Source: Nocardia transvalensis NBRC 15921
GTDB lineage: Bacteria; Actinomycetota; Actinomycetes; Mycobacteriales; Mycobacteriaceae
DNA length: 64,000 bases
NCBI RefSeq assembly: GCF_000308875.1
Contig: NZ_BAGL01000083.1
Location: 32,637-96,636 of the forward strand
Direction: 5' to 3'
Every line of letters starts with the position of its first letter. Position 1 is the first letter of the stretch. The position numbers and the translations under genes are program-made. Shown here in pieces: positions 8,626-16,827 of the stretch. The notes beneath the pieces are model-generated. The model was given only the letters and a program-made list of their open reading frames with translations. It did no database searches and had not been told where the DNA came from.

Positions 8626-9876
8626 TCAGCCGCAGCGCAAAACCGCCAACGCCGCCAACGTTCGCGCACAAGCCGACATCTCACTCACCAAGACATGGTG
8701 CTCGGTATCCGCCCCCGCACCCCGCGGACCGAACAGACAGCATTCGATTCCCGCGCGGGACAGGTGGGTGGTGTCGTTGCCGCAATAGGAGTACGGCAGC
8801 GCCAAACCTGTTTCCTCGACGGTGAATTCGGATACCTCGGTCAGCAGCTTCGATACGTCGGCGACGATCGCGGAGTCGCCGGGGACGTCCATCGGGGGCA
8901 TATCCGTGCCGCCGACGCCGAAGACCGGATCGGGCGGATGGTCGAAGGCGATGTGCGCTCGCGGGTATCGGGCGGTGGCCTGGGACAGCACGTCGCGGAG
9001 GGCGTCGGCCACGTCCGCGGGTTCGAACGGCGGCGGGTAGCGCAGATCCACCAGGGCCGTGGCCTTGTCCGCGCAGTAGCTCACCCCGGACAGGTCGTGC
9101 GCCTCGCCCCGCCCGGCGACCATGCTGGCGATCTGGAGCCGCGGCAGCGTCGGGAAATCGTCGCTGTACAGCGCGGCCCCATCGGGAAGGCGAAGCCTGT
9201 TGTCCTCCAGCAGATCACATACGCCGCGCAGTACGGCCAGCGCGTCGACACCCTCGTGGCTGCGGCTGGTGTGCGCGCTCACACCGCGCACCACGACCGC
9301 GAATTTGTAGACGCCCGCGGTCCGGGTGATGACCCGGCGGACCGAATAGGGCTCGGGGACGACCGCGGCCTCGGCGGTCAATCCGCGGCGCAGCGCCTCC
9401 CGGGTCCCGAGACCACCCTGCAACTCTCCGACCACGAACTCCAGCAGCAGAGGCTTGTTCAGCTCGATCTCACTGCGGCGCACGGCCATTGCCGCGGCGA
9501 GGATTGCCGCCAGACCGCTCTTCATATTATGCAGCCCGGCGCCGTACAGCTTGTCACCCACACGCCGCGCCCTGTACGGGTCATCCGGGTGGCCCAGCAC
9601 CAGCGGGTCGATATCCAGATGACCGTTGAGCAGCAGCCCGGGCTTACCCTCGGCCGGGCCGACCCAGCCGACGGTCTGCTGCCGCCCAGCCGAAACCTCA
9701 TGTAGTTCGCTACGTATACCGTTCCGCTCCAACAGGTCCCGGATGTGCACGGCGAGTTCAGTCTCCCCGCCGGTCGGTGAGGGAATCGCCGCGAGCCCGG
9801 CCGCCAGCTCCACCAGCTCGGACTCGGGGAGCAGCGTGTCCAGCCGGGCGATGAATTCGGCTACCCGATCCGTCAT
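8626..9876 (-). CDS. M20-family peptidase/deacylase-like protein with altered metal ligands
   Basis: ArgE/DapE/CPG2-like protein of 416 residues. The GHLD metal motif is at about H86/D88 and the family's dimerisation-domain region follows residue 180. Two usual ligands look changed. The bridging Asp of the GxxDMK motif is Asn (N117 in GLHNMKSG), and the Glu-Glu pair reads Glu-Leu (E151, L152 in GELQGG), keeping only the general base; E175 and a C-terminal EHH motif remain. It may use one metal, hydrolyse poorly, or act on a special amide. The ATG at 9876 overlaps the stop of the dioxygenase gene (ATGA), so the two are co-translated and probably act on the same amino-acid-like substrate. Allantoate-type activity is possible given the purine genes nearby, but unproven. 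Confidence 0.7.
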   Translation of the reverse strand: MTDRVAEFIARLDTLLPESELVELAAGLAAIPSPTGGETELAVHIRDLLERNGIRSELHEVSAGRQQTVGWVGPAEGKPGLLLNGHLDIDPLVLGHPDDPYRARRVGDKLYGAGLHNMKSGLAAILAAAMAVRRSEIELNKPLLLEFVVGELQGGLGTREALRRGLTAEAAVVPEPYSVRRVITRTAGVYKFAVVVRGVSAHTSRSHEGVDALAVLRGVCDLLEDNRLRLPDGAALYSDDFPTLPRLQIASMVAGRGEAHDLSGVSYCADKATALVDLRYPPPFEPADVADALRDVLSQATARYPRAHIAFDHPPDPVFGVGGTDMPPMDVPGDSAIVADVSKLLTEVSEFTVEETGLALPYSYCGNDTTHLSRAGIECCLFGPRGAGADTEHHVLVSEMSACARTLAALAVLRCG

Positions 9877-10613
9877 ATCGCCCGGAACCCGATCAGCAGG
9901 ACATCACGGAAGGCCTGCGCCGCACCCGGGATCGCGGCGATGGGCGTCGTGTAGTGCATCACCTTCCGATCGTCGAATACGAAGGAGTCCAACGGTTCCG
10001 ACAGCTCGAACCCCGCCAGGCAGTGGGTCGGGCTGTCGTACGCACCGGAGACGCCGCCCATGACGCCCACCCGCCGCACCAGATGCGCGGAACCGGCGAG
10101 CAGACCGTCGTGATGAACACCCTCGGGCGCCGGCTCACCGGGCGCATCGATGCGGATGTAGTGGGCGTCCACGACCATGCGCTCCGGGCCGTTCTCGTCC
10201 AGAACGCCTGCGGCGAGCAGGGATTCGGCGACCGTGCGGGCGACCTTCTCGGTCACCGCGGTCACCGGATGGTCGGAGGGCACGAGCCGGAACTCGCGCT
10301 CCAGCCCGCCCTGTAGCGGGTTGACCGACATCGACTGGACATAGGGCCGCGGATTGTCGTTCGGCGTGAACCGCAGCCCGGCGACCGTGAGGTCGAAGCA
10401 CTGGTAGGCGCGGCTGCGGTGGCGCTTACCGTCCGGGAGGAAGCGATCCAGGTCGAGTTCGCGGTCGTAGACCCCGGTCAGCACGGCATAGTCGGCGGGC
10501 GTCACACCGAAGTCGGACTGCCGCAGCAGCAAGTACCCTGAATCGCGCAGGCCGGGCGCGGCGCCCGGATTCGTCGACGCACTCTGGGGACCCAGCGAAG
10601 GCTCCTTCCGCAC
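9873..10613 (-). CDS. Fe(II)/2-oxoglutarate-dependent dioxygenase, isoleucine-hydroxylase (IDO/BsmA) type
   Basis: About 246 residues. It carries the PF10014-like iron motif PEGVHHDG (HxD), a distal His in DDRKVMHYTTP, and a 2-oxoglutarate-binding Arg in FRDVLLIGFR. Characterised relatives hydroxylate free aliphatic L-amino acids such as isoleucine. The start is uncertain: I use GTG 10613, the first start downstream of a low-complexity basic stretch, but no clear ribosome site is seen and an upstream start up to 10745 is possible. It lies immediately upstream of, and overlaps by 4 nt, the M20-like gene. The substrate is unknown. Confidence 0.72.
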   Translation of the reverse strand: MRKEPSLGPQSASTNPGAAPGLRDSGYLLLRQSDFGVTPADYAVLTGVYDRELDLDRFLPDGKRHRSRAYQCFDLTVAGLRFTPNDNPRPYVQSMSVNPLQGGLEREFRLVPSDHPVTAVTEKVARTVAESLLAAGVLDENGPERMVVDAHYIRIDAPGEPAPEGVHHDGLLAGSAHLVRRVGVMGGVSGAYDSPTHCLAGFELSEPLDSFVFDDRKVMHYTTPIAAIPGAAQAFRDVLLIGFRAI

Positions 10614-10904
10614 AACACCGAGCGGTTTCCACGGCGATCGCCCGCGCTCGTTCCGACGGCGACGCGCGATTGTAATCACAGCCCCCAGCCGGGACAGCCC
10701 CGATACCCACGACACGCCACACCACTCTCGCCATATTCGTCTCACCCATCGCGGCAGCCGCCCGCCACGTTAACGCCCGAACGCCCCCGCCAGAGCCAGT
10801 CTTACCGGACGCCCCGCCCCCCGTCATCCCGGACCTTCGCGCCCCTACAGCACCCCCGCATTCCCCGGGACGCGCTCCCCCTCTTCGTGGCACGCACCCC
10901 CCAC

Positions 10905-10972
10905 TTTCCCGCCGCGCGGCCGCCACACATTCCGGCACGCACCCCACACATCCCGGCGCGCACCCCACACTT
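10905..10972 (+). repeat. Second array of half-elements
   Basis: Half-copies of the palindromic element spaced 21-24 bp: TCCCGCCGCGC near 10907, TTCCGGCACGC near 10930 and TCCCGGCGCGC near 10951, each followed by a C-rich ACCCC-type run, leading into the full hairpin at 10973. The same layout as 8494-8621, with a different spacer (CACAC in place of CTTG). The rest of 10614-10904 is non-coding upstream sequence of the dioxygenase gene, C-rich, with no other clear signal. Confidence 0.65.
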
Positions 10973-10995
10973 TCCCGGCACGCTTTTGGCCGGGA
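10973..10995 (+). repeat. Dispersed palindromic element, copy 3
   Basis: Arms TCCCGGC and GCCGGGA, loop ACGCTTTTG. It is the full hairpin that ends the half-element array at 10905-10972 and forms an inverted pair with copy 4, 11 bp away. Confidence 0.75.
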
Positions 10996-11006
10996 TCCCC
11001 GCTGGA

Positions 11007-11029
11007 TTCCGGCCAAAAGCGCGCCGGAA
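11007..11029 (-). repeat. Dispersed palindromic element, copy 4
   Basis: Arms TTCCGGC and GCCGGAA; on this strand the loop reads GCGCTTTTG. It lies six bases from the stop codon of the hydroxyisourate hydrolase gene (11036) and is inverted relative to copy 3. Confidence 0.75.
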
Positions 11030-11035
11030 ACATGG

Positions 11036-11356
11036 TCAACTGCCTCGATAGGTGGAGTAGGAATACGGGGACAGCAACAGGGGCACGTGGTAGTGCGGCT
11101 CCTGGGAGACCGTGAAGGTGATGGTGACCTCGGGGTAGAAGGCCGGGGTGGCGTGGGCGGCGAAATACGCGCCGGTGTCGAAGCGCAGGCGGTAGGTGCC
11201 CGGGGAGAGGTCGCCGCCGAGGGCGGCGATCCGGCCGTCGGCGTCGGTGCGCGCGCTCGCCAGGTCGGTCCCGTCCGGGCCGGACAGAATCACCTCGACC
11301 GAGGTGGCCGGTGCGCCGCGGACGGCGTCCAGGATGTGGGTGCTGAGCGTACTCAT
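11036..11356 (-). CDS. uraH: 5-hydroxyisourate hydrolase (transthyretin-like)
   Basis: Hydrolyses 5-hydroxyisourate, the product of urate oxidation, to OHCU in the purine-to-allantoin route. The 106-residue length is typical. The N-terminal STHILD matches the family's STHVLD, a central YFAAHATPAFYPEV segment is typical, and the chain ends in YRGS, the diagnostic C-terminal tetrapeptide. ATG 11356 fits conservation; ATG 11368 is an alternative adding four residues. Uricase and OHCU decarboxylase are not in the window. Its neighbours (XdhC-like, MobA-like, xanthine dehydrogenase at 0.6-4.3 kb) support purine catabolism. Confidence 0.9.
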   Translation of the reverse strand: MSTLSTHILDAVRGAPATSVEVILSGPDGTDLASARTDADGRIAALGGDLSPGTYRLRFDTGAYFAAHATPAFYPEVTITFTVSQEPHYHVPLLLSPYSYSTYRGS

Positions 11357-11483
11357 CGACTCCAGCATCGACCATGATCACCGCCCGTGCCAGTCACCCG
11401 GCGAAGATCCCCGCGCGCGGTTACGCTCGGCGTCGGGTCCGTGCCCGCAAACCGGAACGAACGGCATGCCGGAAGGAGACCGC

Positions 11484-12098
11484 ATGGACGACGCGCGCTG
11501 CGCCGGGATCGTGCTCGCGGCCGGCGCCGGTACCCGGTACGGCCGGCCGAAGGCGCTGGCCGAGGGCGGCGCCTGGCTGCGGGGCGCGGTGGCCGCGCTG
11601 CGCGACGGCGGCTGCGATCCGGTGTACGTCGTCCTGGGCGCGACCGGCCCGCCCAGCGTCGCCGCAGACGGCCGATGGCTCGTGTGCGAATCCCCGGCAA
11701 TCGCGATACCCGAAGGGGCGCAACCGGTCTGGGCCGCCGACTGGGCCGTGGGACTGGCGGCCTCGCTGCGCACCGGACTGGCCGCGGCCGCGCGGACCCC
11801 GGCCGAATTCGCCGCGATCATGCCGGTCGACACCCCTGACGTGGGCGCCGACGTGGTCGCCCGCGTACTCGCCGCAGCCCGGACGGCGCCCAGCGGGCTG
11901 GCCCGCGCGGTATTCCGGGGCCGGCCCGGCCACCCGGTTGTGCTCGCTCACAACCACTGGACGGGGGTCGCCCACTCGGCGCAAGGAAATTTCGGAGCAC
12001 GGGCATTTCTGGACGCTCGACCCGATATTGTGGCCGTCACGTGCGACGATCTGGCAACGGGGCGTGACCACGACTACCCGGCCACTCGCGCACCCTGA
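11484..12098 (+). CDS. MobA/MocA-like nucleotidyltransferase for molybdenum cofactor
   Basis: NTP-transferase fold protein (204 residues) expected to add CMP or GMP to molybdopterin for the hydroxylase encoded nearby. The N-terminal LAAGAGTRYGRPKAL is the nucleotide-binding loop of this family, the Asp in IMPVDTPDV is the metal-binding site, and GRPGHPV near the C-terminus is also characteristic of MocA-like proteins. ATG 11484 has GGAAGGAG five bases upstream. It is followed after 13 bp by the XdhC-like gene, forming a cofactor-maturation pair. Confidence 0.83.
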   Translation: MDDARCAGIVLAAGAGTRYGRPKALAEGGAWLRGAVAALRDGGCDPVYVVLGATGPPSVAADGRWLVCESPAIAIPEGAQPVWAADWAVGLAASLRTGLAAAARTPAEFAAIMPVDTPDVGADVVARVLAAARTAPSGLARAVFRGRPGHPVVLAHNHWTGVAHSAQGNFGARAFLDARPDIVAVTCDDLATGRDHDYPATRAP

Positions 12099-12111
12099 TC
12101 GGGAGTTTGTG

Positions 12112-13110
12112 ATGCGCGACATCGTCGATGACCTCATGCAGGTGTGGCACAGCGGCCGGACGGGTGGCCTCGCGACGTTGGTCCGGACATTCGGGAACTC
12201 CCCTCTGCCGGTGGGTTCGATGATGCTGCTGGACCCCGACGGCGGCGTGCACGGCTCGGTCTCGGACGGGTGCTACGAATCGGTGGTGTACGAGGCGGCG
12301 GCCCATGCCGCCCAGACCGGGCGCCGGGAGCTGCGCCGGTTCGACGGTGGCTCCGGACTGGATGTGAGCGCCGACTGCGGCACCATCGACGTGTTCCTGG
12401 AACCGTTCTCCCGCAACAGTTTTCCCGAATTCGCCGCGGTTGCCAAGGAGATCGCCGCCTACAACCCGGTCACCGTGTTCACGGTCGTCTGGCACGCGGA
12501 CCCGAGCGTGATCGGACAGCATCTGGTGACCGATCGGCGGCACAACACCGAACTGGTGTCGCTGCCGGAGTCGGATGTGTTCGTCTCGTCGTACACCGCG
12601 CCGCCGCGGCTGATCGTGTTCGGCGCCAACCCTGTAGCGGCCGCACTGTCGGTGCAGGGCCGACTACTCGGCTACCGGGTGACAGTGTGTGACGCCCGCG
12701 AGACGTTCGCCTCCCCGAGTTCGTTCCCGGATGCGGAGGTGGTGGTCGACTGGCCGCACCGCTACCTCAACGCCCAGGCCGCGGCCGGTCGCATCGACTC
12801 CACGACGGCGCTCGTCGTGACCTCCCAGGACCCCAAATTCGAGATCCCGCTGCTGACGGTGGCCCTGCGCCTGCCCGTCTTCGGCTACCTCGGCGCCCTC
12901 GGCTCCCGCACCGTCCACGCCCGCCGGGTCGAGGCCCTGCAAGCCGGCGGCTTCGACGCCGAAACCCTCGCCCGCCTGCACGCCCCCGCCGGTTTCGACA
13001 TCGGCGCCCGCACCCCGATGGAGAGCGCCGTAGCCGTAGCCGCCGAACTCCTCGCGGCCCGCTCGGGGACGTTGCACCACGCGGACAAGACGGCCGTTCC
13101 GGTCCCCTGA
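12112..13110 (+). CDS. XdhC/CoxI-family molybdenum hydroxylase maturation factor
   Basis: About 332 residues. Family members bind the molybdenum cofactor, help sulfurate it and insert it into xanthine-dehydrogenase-type enzymes. The N-terminal XdhC/CoxI domain has GGLATLVRTFGNSP and the GSVSDGCYE segment; the C-terminal Rossmann-like domain begins near residue 165 (LIVFGANPVA) and includes LVVTSQDPKFE and GYLGALGSR. ATG 12112 has GGGAG six bases upstream. Its gene order after the MobA-like gene supports a role for the fused hydroxylase at 583-3477. Confidence 0.87.
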   Translation: MRDIVDDLMQVWHSGRTGGLATLVRTFGNSPLPVGSMMLLDPDGGVHGSVSDGCYESVVYEAAAHAAQTGRRELRRFDGGSGLDVSADCGTIDVFLEPFSRNSFPEFAAVAKEIAAYNPVTVFTVVWHADPSVIGQHLVTDRRHNTELVSLPESDVFVSSYTAPPRLIVFGANPVAAALSVQGRLLGYRVTVCDARETFASPSSFPDAEVVVDWPHRYLNAQAAAGRIDSTTALVVTSQDPKFEIPLLTVALRLPVFGYLGALGSRTVHARRVEALQAGGFDAETLARLHAPAGFDIGARTPMESAVAVAAELLAARSGTLHHADKTAVPVP

Positions 13111-13123
13111 TCTCTCCCGCTGG

Positions 13124-13148
13124 TTTCCGGCCAACAGCATGCCGGAAA
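13124..13148 (-). repeat. Dispersed palindromic element, copy 5
   Basis: Arms TTTCCGGC and GCCGGAAA; on this strand the loop reads ATGCTGTTG, a diverged version of the consensus. It lies 14 bases after the stop of the XdhC-like gene, between convergent genes. A half-element (GTGCCGGGAAA, 13160-13170) follows, matching the half-copies seen at the two arrays. Confidence 0.65.
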
Positions 13149-13179
13149 ATGAGGCAAACGTGCCGGGAAACGGGGGACG

Positions 13180-14283
13180 CTACTTCAGCTCGGGGTGCTC
13201 CGCATACACCTCGCGCAGGACGGACAGGTCGAAGAGCTGATCGGCCTTGATGTCGATCTTCGCCTTGGCCAGGGCCTCGATGTTCTGGGAGATGAGGCGG
13301 TCGGTCATGGTGAACAGGCCGTTCGCCGCGGTGTCGGCGGAGACGACCAGATCGTTCTGGGCCTGAGCCTCCTTGGTCTGCTCACCGAGATCGAGGCGCT
13401 GGTCCTTGCCGTAGACCTCGACGGCGAGCCGCGCACCCTCGGCGGGGTCGGCGACCGCGTCCTTCCAGCCCTTGATCTCGGCGGTCAGGAACGCCTTCAG
13501 CTTGTCGCGCTCGGTGTCGATGGTCTGCTGGCGCACCGTCATCGTCTCGGCGGTCAGGGGCAGGCCGAAGTCGGCGAACAGGAAATGTGCGGTCGGGAAT
13601 CCCTTGGCGGCCAAGGTGATCGGCTCGTTGGTCACGTAGCTCACCCATCCGTCGACCTCGCCGTTGGCCAGCGGGGTCGGATCGAACTGCGCGGGCACGA
13701 TCCGCACATCGCCGGGCGCCATACCGTTGGCGCTCAGCAGCGCGGAGAAGATCAGCTGATTGGTGTCCTGCACACCGATCTTGCGGCCCTTCATATCCGC
13801 CGGGGAGTTGATCGGTTTCGCCGCCGAGCTCACGATGCAGAACGGATTCTTCTGATACGTGGTCCCGACGATCTTGGCGGGCAGGCCCTCCAGAATCGCG
13901 GGCGCGGTCGTCTGCGGCGCCGACAGGCCCAGCCAGATCTTTCCGGTGTCGAGCCCGGCCTCGACCGAGGTGCTGGCGGCCCCGCCGGCGACCAGATCGA
14001 CGCCGCCGAAACCCGCCTCGCGGAAGTAGCCCCGGCTGTCGGCGAAGTACTCGCCCGCGAATTCGATGTTCTTCAGCCACGACAGCTGGACGGCGACCTT
14101 GCCGAAGCGGGAACCGTCCTGGGTGCTGCCGTTGGCATTCTCCGATCCGGAGTCGTTACCGCAGGCCGCGAGGGCTGCGGCACCGCCGAGCGCAAGCCCG
14201 GCCAGCGCCGAGGTACGCAAAAAGGACCGACGGTCCAGAGCGGGGATCTTCCGGGCCGACGAGGGGCCTGTCACGCGAGTCAT
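13180..14283 (-). CDS. NMT1/SsuA-type ABC transporter substrate-binding lipoprotein
   Basis: 367-residue binding protein of an ABC importer in the NitT/TauT/THI5-like class. The N-terminus has a twin-arginine-like DRRSFLR segment and a lipobox LAAC with the lipid-anchored Cys near residue 41, so it is probably Tat-exported and membrane-anchored. The mature part shows the family's LSWLKNIEFAGEYFA and GLSAPQTT segments. It is last in the operon ATPase-permease-permease-binding protein. The ligand is unknown; the genomic context suggests a purine-derived or pyrimidine-like N compound. No ribosome site is visible; an 8-bp inverted repeat lies just before the ATG. Confidence 0.85.
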   Translation of the reverse strand: MTRVTGPSSARKIPALDRRSFLRTSALAGLALGGAAALAACGNDSGSENANGSTQDGSRFGKVAVQLSWLKNIEFAGEYFADSRGYFREAGFGGVDLVAGGAASTSVEAGLDTGKIWLGLSAPQTTAPAILEGLPAKIVGTTYQKNPFCIVSSAAKPINSPADMKGRKIGVQDTNQLIFSALLSANGMAPGDVRIVPAQFDPTPLANGEVDGWVSYVTNEPITLAAKGFPTAHFLFADFGLPLTAETMTVRQQTIDTERDKLKAFLTAEIKGWKDAVADPAEGARLAVEVYGKDQRLDLGEQTKEAQAQNDLVVSADTAANGLFTMTDRLISQNIEALAKAKIDIKADQLFDLSVLREVYAEHPELK

Positions 14284-14284
14284 G

Positions 14285-14313
14285 ACGGAAATCTAGGTCG
14301 TGTCGATTTCCGT
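14285..14313 (-). promoter_or_regulatory. Inverted repeat immediately upstream of the binding-protein start
   Basis: Perfect 8-bp arms ACGGAAAT (14285-14292) and ATTTCCGT (14306-14313) around a 13-nt loop. The structure ends one base before the ATG at 14283 and takes the place of a ribosome site. It could be an operator for an internal promoter or an RNA hairpin controlling translation or mRNA decay between the permease and binding-protein genes. Confidence 0.4.
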
Positions 14314-14361
14314 TACTTTGCTTTCGGCGAATCACATGTGTGCTGCACGTAAACTTGCTCC

Positions 14362-15159
14362 TCAATTCTTCCCTGCTTCCGGTCCGAATCTGGCCAGCAC
14401 CAGATTCTCGATCACCCCGACAATCGCGTAGAGCAGCACCGAAACCAGTGTCACCAGCGCGATCGATGCCCACAGCTTGCTGTACTGGAAGGTCGGAATC
14501 GCGCGGATCAGCGCGGCGCCCAGGCCGGTTCCACTGCCCAGCCATTCGCCCAGCAGCGCACCGATCAGCGCGCCCGGCACCGAGATCCGCGCGGCCGCGA
14601 AGACCGACGGCAGCGCGGCCGGAACCGCCACCAGCCGCAGCCTGGTCCAGCGCGAACCACCGTACGCGGCAACGAGTTCCATCGCCTGCCGGGAGGTCGA
14701 GCGCAGCCCGGTCATGACCATCACCAGGGCCGGGAAGAAGACGACGATCGCCGCCATCACCGTCACCCCGGTCGTGCCGCGCCCGAAGACCAGCACGATG
14801 ATCGGCGTCAGCGCCACCAGCGGGACCGAGCGCAGCAGCATCGCCACCGGCAGAAACGACTGTTCCACGGCCGGCAGGGTGACGAACAGCGCCGCTACCA
14901 CCAGCGCCGCGGCCATGCCCACCCCGAACCCGACGGCCGCGTCCCGCAGCGTGATCCCCAGGTCGGCGAGGATGGCCCGCCGGGCGGTCGCGGCGGAATC
15001 GCCGGTGACCAGATAGCTCCACACATCGCCGGGTGTCTTGCCGACCCGCGGACCGACCTGCGGGAACGCCTCCAGGAAGGCGTACCAGATGACCAGCATC
15101 AGGATCAGCGAGATGAGCAGGGGAAGAAGGAATCTCCCGATCCGCCGCAGTGCCGTCAC
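14362..15159 (-). CDS. ABC transporter permease (NitT/TauT type), second permease
   Basis: Integral membrane permease of 265 residues with about six hydrophobic helices. The cytoplasmic coupling segment ELVAAYGGSRWTRLRLVAVP contains the EAAxxxG-like loop that contacts the ATPase. GTG 15159 overlaps the stop of the first permease gene (GTGA). It forms a heterodimer with the product of 15156-15914. Confidence 0.85.
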   Translation of the reverse strand: MTALRRIGRFLLPLLISLILMLVIWYAFLEAFPQVGPRVGKTPGDVWSYLVTGDSAATARRAILADLGITLRDAAVGFGVGMAAALVVAALFVTLPAVEQSFLPVAMLLRSVPLVALTPIIVLVFGRGTTGVTVMAAIVVFFPALVMVMTGLRSTSRQAMELVAAYGGSRWTRLRLVAVPAALPSVFAAARISVPGALIGALLGEWLGSGTGLGAALIRAIPTFQYSKLWASIALVTLVSVLLYAIVGVIENLVLARFGPEAGKN

Positions 15160-15914
15160 GAGACCACCTCCGCGCCCCGCGCCCCGGTCCATGGCGCGAG
15201 CAGCCGGGCGGTCACCGCGACGATCGCGTACCCGAGCCCCGCGAGCGCGGCCGCGGCCAGCGCCATACCCCAGGTGCGCGGCACGTTGTACGAGGTCTGC
15301 GCCGCGGTCAGCGCCACGCCGATACCGCTGTCGACACCGCCCAGGTACTCGCCGATGATGGCGCCCAGCACGGCCGACGGCGCGGCGATCTTCAACGCGG
15401 CCAAGGTATTCGGGAGCGCGGCGACGAGCTGCACCCGGCGCAGCTGCTGCCACCGTCCGCCGCCGTAGGCACGGATCAGGTCGAGGCTGGTGCGGTCGGC
15501 CGAGCGCAGGCCCGCCACCGTGCCCACCATGGTGGTGAAGAAGCAGTACATGGCGGCCAGGAACACCGTCGGCGTCCGCCCGCCGAACACCACCAGGATG
15601 ATCGGCCCCAGCGCCAGCAGCGGCGTGCAATAGCTCAGGATCGCCAGCTGGGTGACCAGGGCCTCGATCGGCGGCGCCAGCAGCACCAGCACCGCCAGCG
15701 CGATGGCCAGCGCATTGCCCCACAGGAAGCCTTGCAGCGCGCCGAGGGCGGTGACCCGGAAATTGGGACCGTACAGCGCCCAGCCGTCGGTGTACATGGT
15801 GTGCACCACCGTCCACGGGCTCGGAATCGTGCCGCCCGCGACTCCGGCGGCCGCCAGCGCCCACCACAGCGCGATCAGCGCCGCCACGCCGACCGCACCG
15901 CCCGCGCGCCTCAT
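15156..15914 (-). CDS. ABC transporter permease (NitT/TauT type), first permease
   Basis: Permease of 252 residues with several membrane helices and the coupling segment IRAYGGGRWQQLRRVQL near residue 150. ATG 15914 overlaps the ATPase gene stop (ATGA), and its own stop overlaps the next permease start, so the three are translationally coupled. Two distinct permeases instead of a homodimer are common in thiamine-precursor and purine-type importers of this class. Confidence 0.85.
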   Translation of the reverse strand: MRRAGGAVGVAALIALWWALAAAGVAGGTIPSPWTVVHTMYTDGWALYGPNFRVTALGALQGFLWGNALAIALAVLVLLAPPIEALVTQLAILSYCTPLLALGPIILVVFGGRTPTVFLAAMYCFFTTMVGTVAGLRSADRTSLDLIRAYGGGRWQQLRRVQLVAALPNTLAALKIAAPSAVLGAIIGEYLGGVDSGIGVALTAAQTSYNVPRTWGMALAAAALAGLGYAIVAVTARLLAPWTGARGAEVVS

Positions 15915-16741
15915 TCGCCACCCTCCGGAACCATCAGCGCCGCTTCGGCTTCCGCCTCGATGCCGCCGCGCCCGAACAGCAGTTCCGACAGCCGGTCGTG
16001 CAGCACGTGGAACTCCGGTGAGCGCATCATCTCCGGCGTGCGCGGGCGGGGCAGATCGATGGGCACCATCTCCACCACCCGGCCGGGGCGCGGGCTCATC
16101 ACCGCCACCACGTCGGAGAGGAATACCGCCTCGCCGATGCCGTGCGTCACCATCAGCGTGGTGGCGGGTTTCTCGGTCCAGATGCGCAGCAACTCCAGAT
16201 TCAGCCGCTGCCGGGTCATATCGTCGAGGGCGCCGAAGGGCTCGTCCAGCAGCAGTACCGACGGCTTCACCACCAGCGCCCGGGCGATCGACACCCGTTG
16301 CCGCATGCCGCCGGAGAGCTGCGCGGGTTTCGCCTTCTCGAACCCCTCCAGCCCGACCAGCGCGATCAGGTCGGCGATCAGCCCCGGATCGGCGGGCAGC
16401 CCCGCGACCTGCAACGGCAGCCGGATATTGGATTCCACGCTGCGCCACGGCAGCAGCGCCGAGTCCTGGAACGCGATGCCGAATCCGTGGCGGCGGCGCA
16501 GTTCCGCCGGTGTGGCCCCGTCGATGCGCGCGGTGCCGGCCGAGGGTTCCTCCAGTCCGGCCAGAATCCGCAGCACCGTGGATTTCCCGCATCCGGACGG
16601 GCCCAGCAGGGACAGGAACGCGCCCTGATCGGTGTGCAGATCCACCGAGTCCAGTGCCTGTATCGTGCGCCGACCGGCCCGAAACGTCTTCCCGAGACCG
16701 CTGACGTGAATCCCCGTGCCCGCGGCCGGCGTGCTGTTCAT
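15911..16741 (-). CDS. ABC transporter ATP-binding protein (NitT/TauT type)
   Basis: ATPase subunit of 276 residues driving the importer encoded downstream. It has Walker A GPSGCGKST, a Q-loop in GIAFQDSALLPW, signature LSGGMRQR, Walker B LLLDEPFGALD and switch His in MVTHGIGEA. It is first in a four-gene operon; the promoter must lie in 16742-16827, where no box is convincing. Confidence 0.9.
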   Translation of the reverse strand: MNSTPAAGTGIHVSGLGKTFRAGRRTIQALDSVDLHTDQGAFLSLLGPSGCGKSTVLRILAGLEEPSAGTARIDGATPAELRRRHGFGIAFQDSALLPWRSVESNIRLPLQVAGLPADPGLIADLIALVGLEGFEKAKPAQLSGGMRQRVSIARALVVKPSVLLLDEPFGALDDMTRQRLNLELLRIWTEKPATTLMVTHGIGEAVFLSDVVAVMSPRPGRVVEMVPIDLPRPRTPEMMRSPEFHVLHDRLSELLFGRGGIEAEAEAALMVPEGGE

Positions 16742-16827
16742 GTCGACACAGTAGAAGCAACCGGTTGCACGGATATTGCGAATCGGCCCGTCAGGTTAGC
16801 GCCGCGTAACGGACGTATTCCGGCGGA

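Noticed and set aside
14284..14361. Thiamine (TPP) riboswitch for the NMT1/THI5-like importer
   Set aside because: No thi-box-like segments or extended multi-stem layout, and the region is downstream of permease genes rather than at the operon start.
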